Origin: Branchiostoma lanceolatum
Taxonomy: Eukaryota; Chordata; Leptocardii; Amphioxiformes; Branchiostomatidae
Assembly (NCBI RefSeq): GCF_035083965.1
Contig: NC_089730.1
Coordinates: forward strand, 21,158,027 to 21,222,026
DNA length: 64,000 nucleotides
Reading direction: 5' to 3'
Numbering within the stretch: position 1 is the first letter of the stretch; each line of letters opens with the position of its first letter. A program made the translations under genes and the position numbers. Below are positions 54,880 to 64,000 of this stretch, one piece after another. The notes under the pieces are model-generated. The model saw only the letters and a list, made by a program, of their open reading frames with translations, made no database searches and was not told where the DNA came from.

Positions 54880-57735
54880 ATGGACAAGAACACGGCCGTT
54901 TTCGTCCTCTTGGCCTGCCTTGTCGCTTCAGAGTGTGTCCTTGGAACGCTACAACTGTCAGCGACCGTCCCAGAGAACGCTCACGTGGGAGAAACCGTCA
55001 CAAGTGTTCGGTCTGCCATAGGGGAAGTTCAGGAGGAGTTCAGGTGTGAAATTGTCGCCGGAGACGGGAACGGGCGCTTCCGTCTGACCGACTGCGTGAT
55101 CCAAGTGGCGCGTCCGTTGGATTACGGCGTCGACTCGAGCTATAATCTCACGGTAAACGTCACAGCAGGGTCCTCCGGAAACCCCGAGCAGCTGTATGTT
55201 GATGTACAAGTCGAAGACGTGGAGGGATACCCGCCTGTTTACAACGACACGTGCGAAATGCCGATTCAGACAGAAAAGGGAAGGTCAGGCGATCTAAACC
55301 TCGATTTCAAATGGACAGGCGAGGGCTTTGTAATGGATATGGGAGTGATCTCTTTAAAAACGTACGTGGTGTTTCAAAGAAATAGGCAGCAGTTTTCTGT
55401 GAGCGAGGAGTTTTACGGATACACCGAGAACGATGGTTGTCTGGTGCAGTTTGCATGGGCACCCTTGACGGTTAGAGACGTGAAATTCCTTCAGAGCGTG
55501 TGGGATGCTACCCAACTACGGTGCGCGCACTGTTTTAGTTCAACAGATGAGTCATCGGTCCTACAATTTAAATTATTGCATAGTTATACCAGGTCGTCCC
55601 TCGAGTGTTATTCAGGACCCATGCCTCAAAAGGATCGGTATTTTATACTTGCTGGCTCATTTACGCTGTCTTCAATAAAACGCAATCATTTTACTTGCTG
55701 GCTGCCAGAAGACGTTGACTTTTCTGTCTCTGTTTTTATGTCTGAGTATCACAAGCGTCAAGAAGTAATTCCTACATTTGCAGAATTGGATTTCCAGCCA
55801 GTCGGATGCCCCCCAAAGAGGTATGGTCTGTTGTGCGGTCAGAACTGCACCTGTGAGAACGGCGCCCGCTGCCATGGGCTGAACGGGGCCTGCAAGTGTC
55901 AGCCTGGATGGCAGGGTGTCGTCTGTGACATTCCTCACAGCACCGTGGCCATCATCTCGACCCCTAGCGATTCGAGACGGATTAACATCACCGGAACATT
56001 AACACTGCTCTGCAAGGTTTTCAATCTGGTTGCTAAAAGAATTATGTGGACATTTCCAAATATAACGGAAAAGTGGCTGCAGGGCGCTCAAGAAGATCGT
56101 GTAAGGATCCACAACATACAGTCCGAGCACAACGGTACCTACACCTGCAATGTGTTAACAGAAGCTGGGGTGGTCGTTAACGCAAGTTATGAGCTTCAGG
56201 CCATCGCTTGTCCCCCCGGAAAAACTGGTGAATCGTGCGAAGAAGAGTGCGTCTGTAGCCACGGTGGCAGCTGTGACCGGTGGGCTGGCTGTGTCTGCCC
56301 GCCAGGATGGACAGGAACCACGTGTCAGACCTCCTGCCCAGCTGGCACCTACGGACAGGGTTGCAGCAGCCAGTGTCACTGTCAGCATGACGCCACCTGC
56401 TCCCCTACCGACGGCCGGTGTAACTGCACGGACGGCTGGTTTGGTCGTAAGTGCAGCAGGCCCTGTCCTACAGGTCTATACGGCTGGAAATGTCGGGACG
56501 CCTGTACCTGTAAAAACAACGCCACGTGTCAACACTTGGACGGAACCTGCGACTGCGTTCCACCATGGACTGGCAAGTGGTGTGACGTCATCAAAACGCC
56601 TACGGATGACGTCGTTGAAACGGACACGTACACATTCCCGTTTTCGCTCCAGATTGCCATACCGCTGATACTAACGCTGCTAGTCGCTGCACTAGTATTG
56701 TTCACACTCTTCAAGCGGATCAAGGCTGAACATGCGGCACATCAAGAACCTATGGAAGAGGCCATAGCTCTACTGGAGCTGAGAAGTATGGAGGAAGACC
56801 TGGCGCAGAGTTTGCAGCCCGGCTGGCTCGACAGATGGGAGAGGAATGCCAACGATCTGACTCTGGACGAACTGGTCGGGATGGGCGCTTTTGCAAAGGT
56901 CAGGAAAGGGAAGCTTCGCATGGCTGGTGCCGACGTCGTCGTGGCGGTCAAGCTCGTCCGCGGAGAGGACAGGCGGTGCTACCGAGCCTTCTGTCGGGAA
57001 GTCGCCGCGCTAGTATCCGTGCACGAAAACCACGGGGAACAAAATGGAGGACATCCCAACATCGTCAAGCTCTTAGGGGTCGTCACGACGTCCACACGGA
57101 AGTGTATACTCTTGGAATTTGCTGCCAAAGGCGAACTTGTGGTCCTTTTAAAGCAACAGCCTCGGCAGAACCGTCCTATTGGCAGGTTTCTTCGCTATGC
57201 CGTCCACATATCCCGTGCCCTGAAGGAGCTCCGACGTCTGCGTATCGCTCACTGTGACGTAGCCGCCCGAAACGTCCTCGTCAGCGGCAATGACGTCGCC
57301 AAACTTGCTGACTTCGGTCTGGCCCACGACGTCTACACCGCGACTACATACGTGTCTCCAGCCAATAACGACTTCGACGAACTGCTGCCCCTGAAGTGGA
57401 TGGCTCTGGAGTCGCTGGAGTCTCGCGAGTTCACGTGCGAGAGCGACACGTGGTCGTTCGGCGTGCTGCTGTGGGAGATCGCGGCCTTTGGGAAGGAGCC
57501 CAGCTACCAGCGCCAGCGCCAACTGAGTTTTCCCAAGTTGGTGGGGATCCTGAGGCAGGGGGTCCGTCTGGACAGGCCGCCCGGATGTCCGGGAATTCTG
57601 TATGACGTCATGGAGACGTGTTGGCTGGAGGAGCCGTCTGCAAGGCCGGAGCCGGCCGAACTGGAGCAGAAGCTGACAGAATATTGCCAGGAAATTGACC
57701 CATTTCAATCTATCGAGAATGAAACTCTGGTTTGA
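54880..57735 (+). CDS. Receptor tyrosine kinase 2, intronless (951 aa)
   Basis: Tandem paralogue of RTK1 with the same domain order. The ATG in ATTCAATATGGAC matches RTK1; the open frame runs 19 codons further upstream to 54823, but the aligned start and the signal peptide FVLLACLVASECVLG favour 54880. From the Ig-like domain to the stop it is almost the same as RTK1 (VAVK, HCDVAARN, DFG, NETLV end). In contrast, the segment between the cadherin-like repeat and the first EGF is strongly different from RTK1 (for example MGVISLKTYVVFQRNRQ in place of IGEVFASSYFFYDSNT), and the first EGF begins GCPPKRYGLLCGQNC rather than GCPPNKYGVLCDQNC. The gene appears intact, with no frameshift. A TGACGTCA and an upstream ATG in good context lie in its leader. 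Confidence 0.88.
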   Translation: MDKNTAVFVLLACLVASECVLGTLQLSATVPENAHVGETVTSVRSAIGEVQEEFRCEIVAGDGNGRFRLTDCVIQVARPLDYGVDSSYNLTVNVTAGSSGNPEQLYVDVQVEDVEGYPPVYNDTCEMPIQTEKGRSGDLNLDFKWTGEGFVMDMGVISLKTYVVFQRNRQQFSVSEEFYGYTENDGCLVQFAWAPLTVRDVKFLQSVWDATQLRCAHCFSSTDESSVLQFKLLHSYTRSSLECYSGPMPQKDRYFILAGSFTLSSIKRNHFTCWLPEDVDFSVSVFMSEYHKRQEVIPTFAELDFQPVGCPPKRYGLLCGQNCTCENGARCHGLNGACKCQPGWQGVVCDIPHSTVAIISTPSDSRRINITGTLTLLCKVFNLVAKRIMWTFPNITEKWLQGAQEDRVRIHNIQSEHNGTYTCNVLTEAGVVVNASYELQAIACPPGKTGESCEEECVCSHGGSCDRWAGCVCPPGWTGTTCQTSCPAGTYGQGCSSQCHCQHDATCSPTDGRCNCTDGWFGRKCSRPCPTGLYGWKCRDACTCKNNATCQHLDGTCDCVPPWTGKWCDVIKTPTDDVVETDTYTFPFSLQIAIPLILTLLVAALVLFTLFKRIKAEHAAHQEPMEEAIALLELRSMEEDLAQSLQPGWLDRWERNANDLTLDELVGMGAFAKVRKGKLRMAGADVVVAVKLVRGEDRRCYRAFCREVAALVSVHENHGEQNGGHPNIVKLLGVVTTSTRKCILLEFAAKGELVVLLKQQPRQNRPIGRFLRYAVHISRALKELRRLRIAHCDVAARNVLVSGNDVAKLADFGLAHDVYTATTYVSPANNDFDELLPLKWMALESLESREFTCESDTWSFGVLLWEIAAFGKEPSYQRQRQLSFPKLVGILRQGVRLDRPPGCPGILYDVMETCWLEEPSARPEPAELEQKLTEYCQEIDPFQSIENETLV

Positions 57736-59130
57736 ATAACGATGCAAACCAGACTAGCTGGAATAGGAAGTCTTTATATTGATAGATTCTGAGCCAATTT
57801 ATCAACATATTGATCATGTTACTTGGTGGTTTCTTTCGGCAAGTTGAATATCCGATGATATCTTTATTGAGTAGGGAGTTGTTTATTTCGTGTATATAAT
57901 CATGAGGTATCGGGGTCAGGTGTTGCTCATAGACACATTAAATCTTTAATTGTTTGTATCAGAGAATATAAGTCTACAAAACTAATGCCGTCACTGTATC
58001 GTTACATATTGGTAACCGTTGCGAACGATACATTCTTAAAATATTTGTTTTGGCAAGAAATATTATACTAAGTTTATCGCATATCAAAGGCTTTTATATA
58101 AATGTATGAATTCTATATATTCTAAGAGCCTTTGTCTAGAATAATAGTATACATGTACTTGGCGCCTTTTTATTTCTAAAATTAAAAGAAAAATTATCTT
58201 TTATTCTTTTTTTTTTAGAGACGAACAGTGGTCTTTTTCCCGTCGGTTCCGGTCATGGTTGTAGATAAAGTCTGACTAATTTTTTTTCTCATTTAATCCT
58301 ATACAATGTACCTCTTCTAAACAATATTAAAGGTGGTATCATCAGATATGACAATTATCTTGAGAACTTTTATTTGCAAGCAAAGCACATGCGGTTAACC
58401 GGTCATAACTGTTCAGTACAGTTTGGTTAGTTTCCTAGGTAGTTTGCTGGGGTTATACTATTTTCTTCGGCGGCTAATTATAAGGCCCGACCATATTACA
58501 ATTCAAATTTGTCTGGCTCCGAAATTGCAGAGCCACATGACACGGGTCACCAATTCGTGTCATTGTCATCTTTATAAGTAGGCTTGTATGTAAAGATCCT
58601 TCGTATGGAAATATTGTTGTTGAAATGCGGAGAAAACGGCCTCTGAAAAGATGATGTATTTTAGCCCGGACGCTCATATTTAGTTGATGTTTTATGCCTA
58701 TTCCTTTTATAAAATAGTAGAGAAGACAATTCCTTTGTAGATACTGAAGACAGGCATCAAGAGTTGCCGTGCCCTTTTAAAAGAAGTTGATCTTTATTCT
58801 AAGTTACTTAGGTCTTCTTCTGCATATTCCTGTTCCCAGTTTTATCTAGCATAAATATGTTCCTGATTCTATACGAGGTTCCGCAACAGGACGGCCCAGG
58901 GCGGTACGATTGGGGAAGGTTTCTCTCTAAGACATAGACTAATTGTGTCACCTTCTTCAAGAAGAATTTGATCAATGGATTTCTCTTTCTTCTTTTTGTG
59001 TGGTCTCAGAGGTACTGGTCGGTACTGGGACGGTGTTGCGTAGCCGTGCATACATCTGCGTTTCTCAGAAATCTATGAATCTAATTACCCATATATGGTT
59101 AATATACATGTTCTACATTGCACCTTACAG

Positions 59131-59240
59131 GCATTTTCGGGGACTAGAAGAACTGGCTGACTCAAGACGAGATCAAAGCTTTCGACTCGTGGTGTGACAG
59201 GGAACTGGGCGGGACGCGCCTTAATTTTGACTTTGAAGAA
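59131..59240 (+). pseudogene. Sulfotransferase terminal exon, copy 3, broken
   Basis: It follows CACCTTACAG. Reading in the native phase meets TAG at 59145-59147 (GGGGACTAG, where the functional exon has a Trp codon). The native stop is also replaced by GAA. Confidence 0.85.
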
Positions 59241-59515
59241 AACAAACTAAAAAAAGACGTGAGGCAATGTAGTAAGGTGGTGTCCTAATTTCGCTCGTTA
59301 ACTGAAAGGCTTGTAAATCAAACATTGTGTCAGAAGTCCTTGTTTGAGTCCCGTCATAAAAGCATGTTTTGGTAAAGTTTGCTGCCGTTATGTGATAATC
59401 AGCCTCCACAGGTCCCTCCATAGGACGTGTGAAAGGGAGAAATCGGTCACAATAAAGCGAACCATGGACGAGTGCCCGCTGGCAGTCAGGTACGGAACAT
59501 GTCCGACTCGTTACG

Positions 59516-59523
59516 TGACGTCA
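59516..59523. promoter_or_regulatory. CRE-type palindrome TGACGTCA in the RTK3 leader
   Basis: In ACGTGACGTCATCAC, 136 bp before the RTK3 ATG; position conserved with RTK2. Confidence 0.4.
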
Positions 59524-59614
59524 TCACCAAAAGGTTCAAATGTCATCTGCCCCAAACCGGTTTGTTCGGGGAGGCCGTTGACTTACCTGTCTGGGCATGA
59601 CTATCCTTCCCAGC

Positions 59615-59622
59615 TATATATA
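59615..59622 (+). promoter_or_regulatory. TATA-like element of RTK3
   Basis: TATATATA begins 44 bp before the ATG. The equivalent positions in RTK1 and RTK2 read GCTTTATCT, so the TATA-like run is specific to RTK3. Confidence 0.35.
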
Positions 59623-59658
59623 TGTAGATCCGTAAGGACGAGCATAAAAACATTCAAA

Positions 59659-62463
59659 ATGGACAACAACGCGACATTTTTCGTCCTCTTGGTCGGCTTG
59701 GTCGTGTCAAACAGTGTCCTGGGAACGCTGCAGTTGTCAGGGACCGTTCCAGAGAACGCTCACGCGGGGGAAACCGTCACCAGTGTTCGGTCTGCCATAG
59801 GGGAAGGACATAGATGTGAAATTGTCGCCGGAGACAAGCATGGACGCTTCCGTGTGACGAACTGCGTGATCCAAGTGGCGCGTCCGTTGGATTACGACGT
59901 CGACTCGAGCTTTAACCTCACGGTAAAGATCACTGGGTCCTCCGGAAACCCGGGTAAGCTGTTTGTTGATGTACAAGTCGAAGACGTGGAGGGATACCCG
60001 CCTGTTTACAACGACACGTGCGAAATGCCGATTCGGACAGGAAAAGGAAATTCAGGTGATTTGAACCTCAATATAAAATGGACTGCTGAGGGCATGGCAG
60101 GGGATGTTGGAGAGGTGTCTGCCTCAAATTACATTTATTACGATGGTATTGAGAAACTGTTTTTGGTCATAGTATACACCGATAACAGTGACTGTCTGCT
60201 GCAAGTTGTATTGAAGCCTTGGCATGATAGTGACATTAAATCCATGCAGTCGATTCGGCATGCCACTCAACAACGGTGCTTAAACTGTTCTAGGTCAACA
60301 GATGGATTATCCGCGCTCCAAATTGAATTATTAGAGAGTTATTCCGGCTTTACTCCCGGGTCCTCTCGCAATTGTTATTCAGGGCCTCTTCCTGAAACTG
60401 ATGTATTCTTTCTAGTGGCCGTTTCGTTCACACTTTCATCCATGAAAAAGAATCATGTCACGTGCAAGCTACCAGAGGACGTTTTTGTCACTATACGTGT
60501 TTTTGGCCTGTATCGTGAATTAATTCCTCTATTTGTTGGATTTGATATCGAGCCAGTCGGATGTCCCCCGAACAAGTACGGCGTGTTGTGTGATCAGAAC
60601 TGCACCTGTGAGAACGGCGCCCGCTGCCATGGGCTGAACGGGGCCTGCAAGTGTCAGCCCGGATGGCAGGGTGTCGTCTGCGACATACCTCACAGCACTG
60701 TGGTCATCATCGCAGCCCCTAGCGAGTCGAAAAGGATTTACATCACCGGCGCAGTAACGCTACAGTGCAAGGTTTTCCATCTTGCTGCTGAAAGGTTGAT
60801 GTGGAATTTTCCTAATAAAACGGAAAAATGGCTGCAGGGCGCTCAAGAAGATCGTGTAAGTATCCCCGACATACAGTCCGAACACAACGGTACCTACACC
60901 TGCACTGTGTTAATGAAAGACGGGACAGTCATTAACGCAAGTTATGAGCTTCAGGCAGTCGCCTGTGCTCCCGGAAAAACGGGTGAATCGTGCGAAGAGG
61001 AGTGCGTCTGTAGCAACGGTGGCAGCTGTGACCGGTGGGCCGGCTGTGTCTGTCCTCCGGGATGGACAGGAACCACGTGTCAGACCTCCTGCCCAGCTGG
61101 CACCTACGGGCAGGGTTGCAGCAGCCGGTGTCGCTGTCAGAATGGCGCCCCCTGCTCCCCTATCGACGGCCGGTGTAACTGCACGGAAGGCTGGTTCGGC
61201 AGTAACTGCGACAGGCCCTGCAGCCTTGCAGGTCTTTACGGCTGGAGATGTCGGCATGCCTGTGCCTGTAAGAACAACGCCGCGTGTCACCACGTAGACG
61301 GAACCTGTGCCTGCATTAGACCCTGGACTGGCAAGTGGTGTGACGTCGTCGAAACGGACACATTCCCGTTGTCGCTCAAGATTGTCATACCCCTGGTGCT
61401 CACTCTGTTAGTCACTGCACTAGTATTGTTCATACTCTTCAAACGGAACAAAGCTAAACACGCGGGACAAGAAAAAGGTATTGAGGAGGCCATAGCTCTT
61501 TTGGAGCTGAGAAGTATGGAAGAAGACCTGGCACAGAGTTTGCAGCCCGGCTGGCTCAGCCGGTGGGAGAGGAACGCCGACGATCTGACTCTGGACGAAC
61601 TGGTCGGGCTGGGCGCGTTCGCAAAGATCAGAAGAGCACAGCTTCGCATGGCTGGAGATGACGTCACGGTGGCGGTCAAGTCCGTCCGCGGAGAGGACAG
61701 GCGATTCTACCGAGCCTTCTGTCGGGAAGTCGCCGCGCTGGCAATCGTGCACGAAAACCGCGAAGAACAAAATGGCGGACATCCCAACATCGTCAAGCTG
61801 TTAGGGGTCGTCACGACGACCACACCGAAGTGTATCATCTTGGAATTCGCTGCCAAAGGAGAACTGTTGATCATTCTAAAGCAACAACCTCGGCAGAACC
61901 GCCCTCTTGGCAGGTTTCTCCGCTATGCCGTCCACATATCCCGTGCCCTGAAGGAGCTCCGGCGTCTGCGTATCGCTCACGGTGACGTGGCCGCCCGAAA
62001 CGTCCTCGTCAGCGGCGATGACGTCGCCAAACTTGCTGACTTCGGGCTGGCCCATGACGTCTACACCACGATTACCTATGTGTCCCCAGTCAATAACGAC
62101 TTCGACGAACTGCTGCCCCTGAAGTGGATGGCTCTGGAGTCGCTGGAGTCTCGCGAGTTCACGTGCGAGAGCGACACGTGGTCGTTCGGCGTGCTGCTGT
62201 GGGAGATCGCCGCCTTCGGGGAGGAGCCCTGCTACCAGCGCCAGCGCCAACTGAGTTGTCCCAAGTTGGTGGGGATCCTGAGGCAGGGGGTCCGTCTGGA
62301 CAGGCCGCCCGGATGTCTGGGAAAGCTGTATGACGTCATGAAGTCGTGTTGGCTAGAGGAGCCGTCGGCAAGGCCGGATCCGGCAGAACTGGAGCAGAAG
62401 CTGACAGAATGTTGTCATGAAATGGAGCCACTTCTGGTTATCGAGAAGGAAGCTCTGCTCTAA
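59659..62463 (+). CDS. Receptor tyrosine kinase 3, intronless (934 aa)
   Basis: Third tandem paralogue. Start chosen at the ATG aligned with RTK1/2 (TTCAAAATGGAC) followed by a signal peptide (FFVLLVGLVVSNSVLG), although the frame is open for 105 further codons upstream, including an ACCATGG at 59464. Domain order is as in RTK1. The ectodomain middle segment is closer to RTK1 than to RTK2 (NNSDCL/DNSDCL, TQQRCLNCS, GCPPNKYGVLCDQNC), while EGF repeats 3-4, TM (IVIPLVLTLLVTALVLFILF) and juxtamembrane differ from both. Kinase: GLGAFAKI loop, VAVK, HGDVAARN (Gly for the usual Arg), DFG, DVYTTITY activation loop. The C-terminus KEALL lacks the PDZ-type ending of RTK1/2. No frameshift. Confidence 0.88.
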   Translation: MDNNATFFVLLVGLVVSNSVLGTLQLSGTVPENAHAGETVTSVRSAIGEGHRCEIVAGDKHGRFRVTNCVIQVARPLDYDVDSSFNLTVKITGSSGNPGKLFVDVQVEDVEGYPPVYNDTCEMPIRTGKGNSGDLNLNIKWTAEGMAGDVGEVSASNYIYYDGIEKLFLVIVYTDNSDCLLQVVLKPWHDSDIKSMQSIRHATQQRCLNCSRSTDGLSALQIELLESYSGFTPGSSRNCYSGPLPETDVFFLVAVSFTLSSMKKNHVTCKLPEDVFVTIRVFGLYRELIPLFVGFDIEPVGCPPNKYGVLCDQNCTCENGARCHGLNGACKCQPGWQGVVCDIPHSTVVIIAAPSESKRIYITGAVTLQCKVFHLAAERLMWNFPNKTEKWLQGAQEDRVSIPDIQSEHNGTYTCTVLMKDGTVINASYELQAVACAPGKTGESCEEECVCSNGGSCDRWAGCVCPPGWTGTTCQTSCPAGTYGQGCSSRCRCQNGAPCSPIDGRCNCTEGWFGSNCDRPCSLAGLYGWRCRHACACKNNAACHHVDGTCACIRPWTGKWCDVVETDTFPLSLKIVIPLVLTLLVTALVLFILFKRNKAKHAGQEKGIEEAIALLELRSMEEDLAQSLQPGWLSRWERNADDLTLDELVGLGAFAKIRRAQLRMAGDDVTVAVKSVRGEDRRFYRAFCREVAALAIVHENREEQNGGHPNIVKLLGVVTTTTPKCIILEFAAKGELLIILKQQPRQNRPLGRFLRYAVHISRALKELRRLRIAHGDVAARNVLVSGDDVAKLADFGLAHDVYTTITYVSPVNNDFDELLPLKWMALESLESREFTCESDTWSFGVLLWEIAAFGEEPCYQRQRQLSCPKLVGILRQGVRLDRPPGCLGKLYDVMKSCWLEEPSARPDPAELEQKLTECCHEMEPLLVIEKEALL

Positions 62464-63651
62464 ATAACTATGTAAATTAGAACAGCTGGCAATTGACAGG
62501 TGATACCTGGTCAATTTCTAAGCCGACTATTTTTGATAATGGCAACGTATGTAACGTTATATTCATTTTTTAACATGTTGATCAACGTGAGATATCTTAT
62601 TAATCGAGGTGTTTATACGCGTGTACAAGCAAACTGTATCCGTGCGTATTGGTAGCTGTTACATTGCTAAAAGATTTGTTTGAAGAAAGAAATGTTTTAT
62701 CAATATTCTTTAATTTTCCGCATATTATTCATATAGATTTGGGAATTCTATACATTTTAGATATAATAGAGGTGTGTGTTTAGCACGCCTGTGTCCTACG
62801 TATTAGACATTAAATCGACGCCTTGTTATTTTTGCAATTAAAGAAAATAATATTTTGGCAGTGCCTATACTAGTATCTTAAAAAGAAAAAAAAATATTTG
62901 ATTTGAAACGAGCGGTTCTCCTATTTCTGTAATAAATTATTTCTGTTTATGGCTTGGAAAAACCAGAATAAGTGTTTTTATTACCTACTCTTTAAATTTT
63001 ACAATGTACCCCTTGAAAGCAGTGTTAATGTGTATATCATCAGATTTAACATTAACAATTACCGAGAAAACTGTTTTAATTTGCAAGAAAAGCACTTGTG
63101 GTTAACCTGTCATAACTTTTCAGTAAAGTCTAGCTATTGGGAGCTTTCAGAGGATGTCCCGGCGGGTTGGGAGAAGTGTAGTTTGTTTCTTTGGCGGGCA
63201 AGGCAATCACAAGATCATTCCGATTTATTTGGGTTACGAAATTGCAGAACCAAATCACACGGGTCACCAATCTGTGTCTTTGTCCTCTATATAGGTGGGT
63301 TTAATTGTTTGGAGTTAAAGATCTTTAGTATACAAAATGAAATATTGTTGTCGAAATGCCCAGAAAGTGGCCAGTGACAAAATTATGCATTTTAGCCCAG
63401 TTGCACACATTTAGTTGATGTTTGATGGCTATGCCTTGTGTAGAATAGTAGAGAGGAACAGTTCTCGGTGGATAGTGAATGCAGACACAAGGACTTGCCT
63501 TGTCCGTCAGAAGTGAACTTTATCATAAATTACTTATGTCTGCTCTATATCCTTGTTTCCAGTATTATCTACAATAAATGTGTTCTTGTTTCTAAATGAG
63601 GTTCCTAAAAAGACGGTCGAGGGCGGTACGGTTGATGAAGGTTCCTTTGTC

Positions 63652-63698
63652 CACTCACTCACTCACTCACTCACTCACTCACTCACTCACTCACTCAC
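63652..63698. repeat. CACT tetranucleotide microsatellite
   Basis: About 12 units of CACT/ACTC in the fourth duplicated unit, absent from the equivalent place in units 1-3. Confidence 0.95.
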
Positions 63699-63830
63699 CT
63701 TCTTCTTTATGTGAAGTCTCAGGGGTACTGGTAAGCAGGGTTGTGCTGCACGGTCATAAGATTCTCACAAAACTAAATGATTACCGAAATTACCCATATG
63801 TGGTAAATACATGCTACATTACAATTACAG

Positions 63831-63940
63831 GCATTGACGGAGACTGGAAGAACTGGTTGTCTCCAGACGAGAGCAAAGCGTTCGACTCGTGGTGTGAAGG
63901 GAAACTGGGCGGGACAGGCCTTAATTTTGACTTTAAATAA
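63831..63940 (+). CDS. Sulfotransferase terminal exon, copy 4, intact
   Basis: It follows ACAATTACAG and reads IDGDWKNWLSPDESKAF...LNFDFK to TAA at 63938-63940 with no defect, nearly identical to the functional exon at 48959. The phase is the same (two bases, then codons). It could be a spare last exon for the sulfotransferase gene, an orphan kept by chance, or part of another unit that continues beyond the window. Confidence 0.7.
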
Positions 63941-64000
63941 AACAAAAGAAGACTTGAAGTAAGGTAGTAGGGTTGCACTGTGCTCTGTTCATCGAAATGT

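Larger units (their letters stand above)
53720..58510 (+). repeat. Segmental duplication unit 2
   Basis: About 4.8 kb, near-identical in long stretches to unit 3 in its leader part and to unit 1 across the RTK 3' half and 3' UTR. The content order is the same. Confidence 0.88.
58510..63230 (+). repeat. Segmental duplication unit 3
   Basis: About 4.7 kb, same order: intron-5-derived sequence, sulfotransferase exon copy (broken), leader, RTK3. A fourth unit starts at ~63230 and runs off the window. Confidence 0.85.

Noticed and set aside
59344-59658. 105-residue N-terminal extension of RTK3 as part of the receptor
   Set aside because: It would bury the signal peptide, and RTK1 and RTK2 have stops before their equivalent starts.

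Overview
The window looks like nuclear DNA of an invertebrate chordate, most likely an amphioxus (Branchiostoma). The support is compact multi-exon genes with GT-AG introns, families typical of deuterostomes (a NETO-like CUB/LDLa receptor, a cytosolic sulfotransferase, an ENDOD1-like nuclease, a FAM124-like protein), a tandem cluster of unusual intronless receptor tyrosine kinases, tRNA-derived SINEs, and many foldback/MITE elements. The species is inferred from gene content and style. No database search was possible.

Layout. 1-3.8 kb: last coding exon and long 3' UTR of a FAM124-like gene (+). 4.4-9.2 kb: a large minus-strand gene joining a nucleotidyltransferase-like domain to kinesin-light-chain-type TPRs, with its 5' end missing. 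10.15-11.09 kb: a second, diverged copy of the 3' UTR found at 3.0-3.85 kb. 11.3-20.1 kb: a complete seven-exon ATP-grasp ligase gene (+). 22.8-37.4 kb: a complete eight-exon NETO-like receptor gene (-) with a 9-kb first intron full of foldback elements. 39.4-41.6 kb: a complete five-exon ENDOD1-like secreted nuclease gene (-). 45.0-49.1 kb: a complete six-exon cytosolic sulfotransferase gene (+). 50.1-62.5 kb: three tandem single-exon RTK genes (+), each riding on a roughly 4.8-kb segmental duplication that also carries the terminal exon of the sulfotransferase. That exon appears four times: two intact copies and two broken ones. I assembled the spliced genes by hand from splice sites and matching intron phases. 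All joins given are phase-consistent.

The most striking structure is a theme of tandem repeats built from exon boundaries. In the ATP-grasp gene, a 65-bp unit holding a pyrimidine tract, a 3' splice site and the first bases of exon 4 is repeated about 31 times just upstream of the real exon. The last codons, stop and proximal 3' UTR of the same gene are triplicated with a 59-bp period. In the NETO-like gene, the acceptor and start of the second-CUB exon are repeated about five times upstream of the true exon. The second notable system is the RTK cluster: the kinase and EGF parts of copies 1 and 2 are almost identical, while an ectodomain segment of about 190 residues is strongly divergent and follows a different relationship (copies 1 and 3 closest). 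This suggests gene conversion combined with diversification of a putative ligand-binding region.

The other genes do not form an obvious pathway. Physical linkage matters only for the sulfotransferase/RTK block, where the duplicated unit breaks inside the sulfotransferase's last intron.
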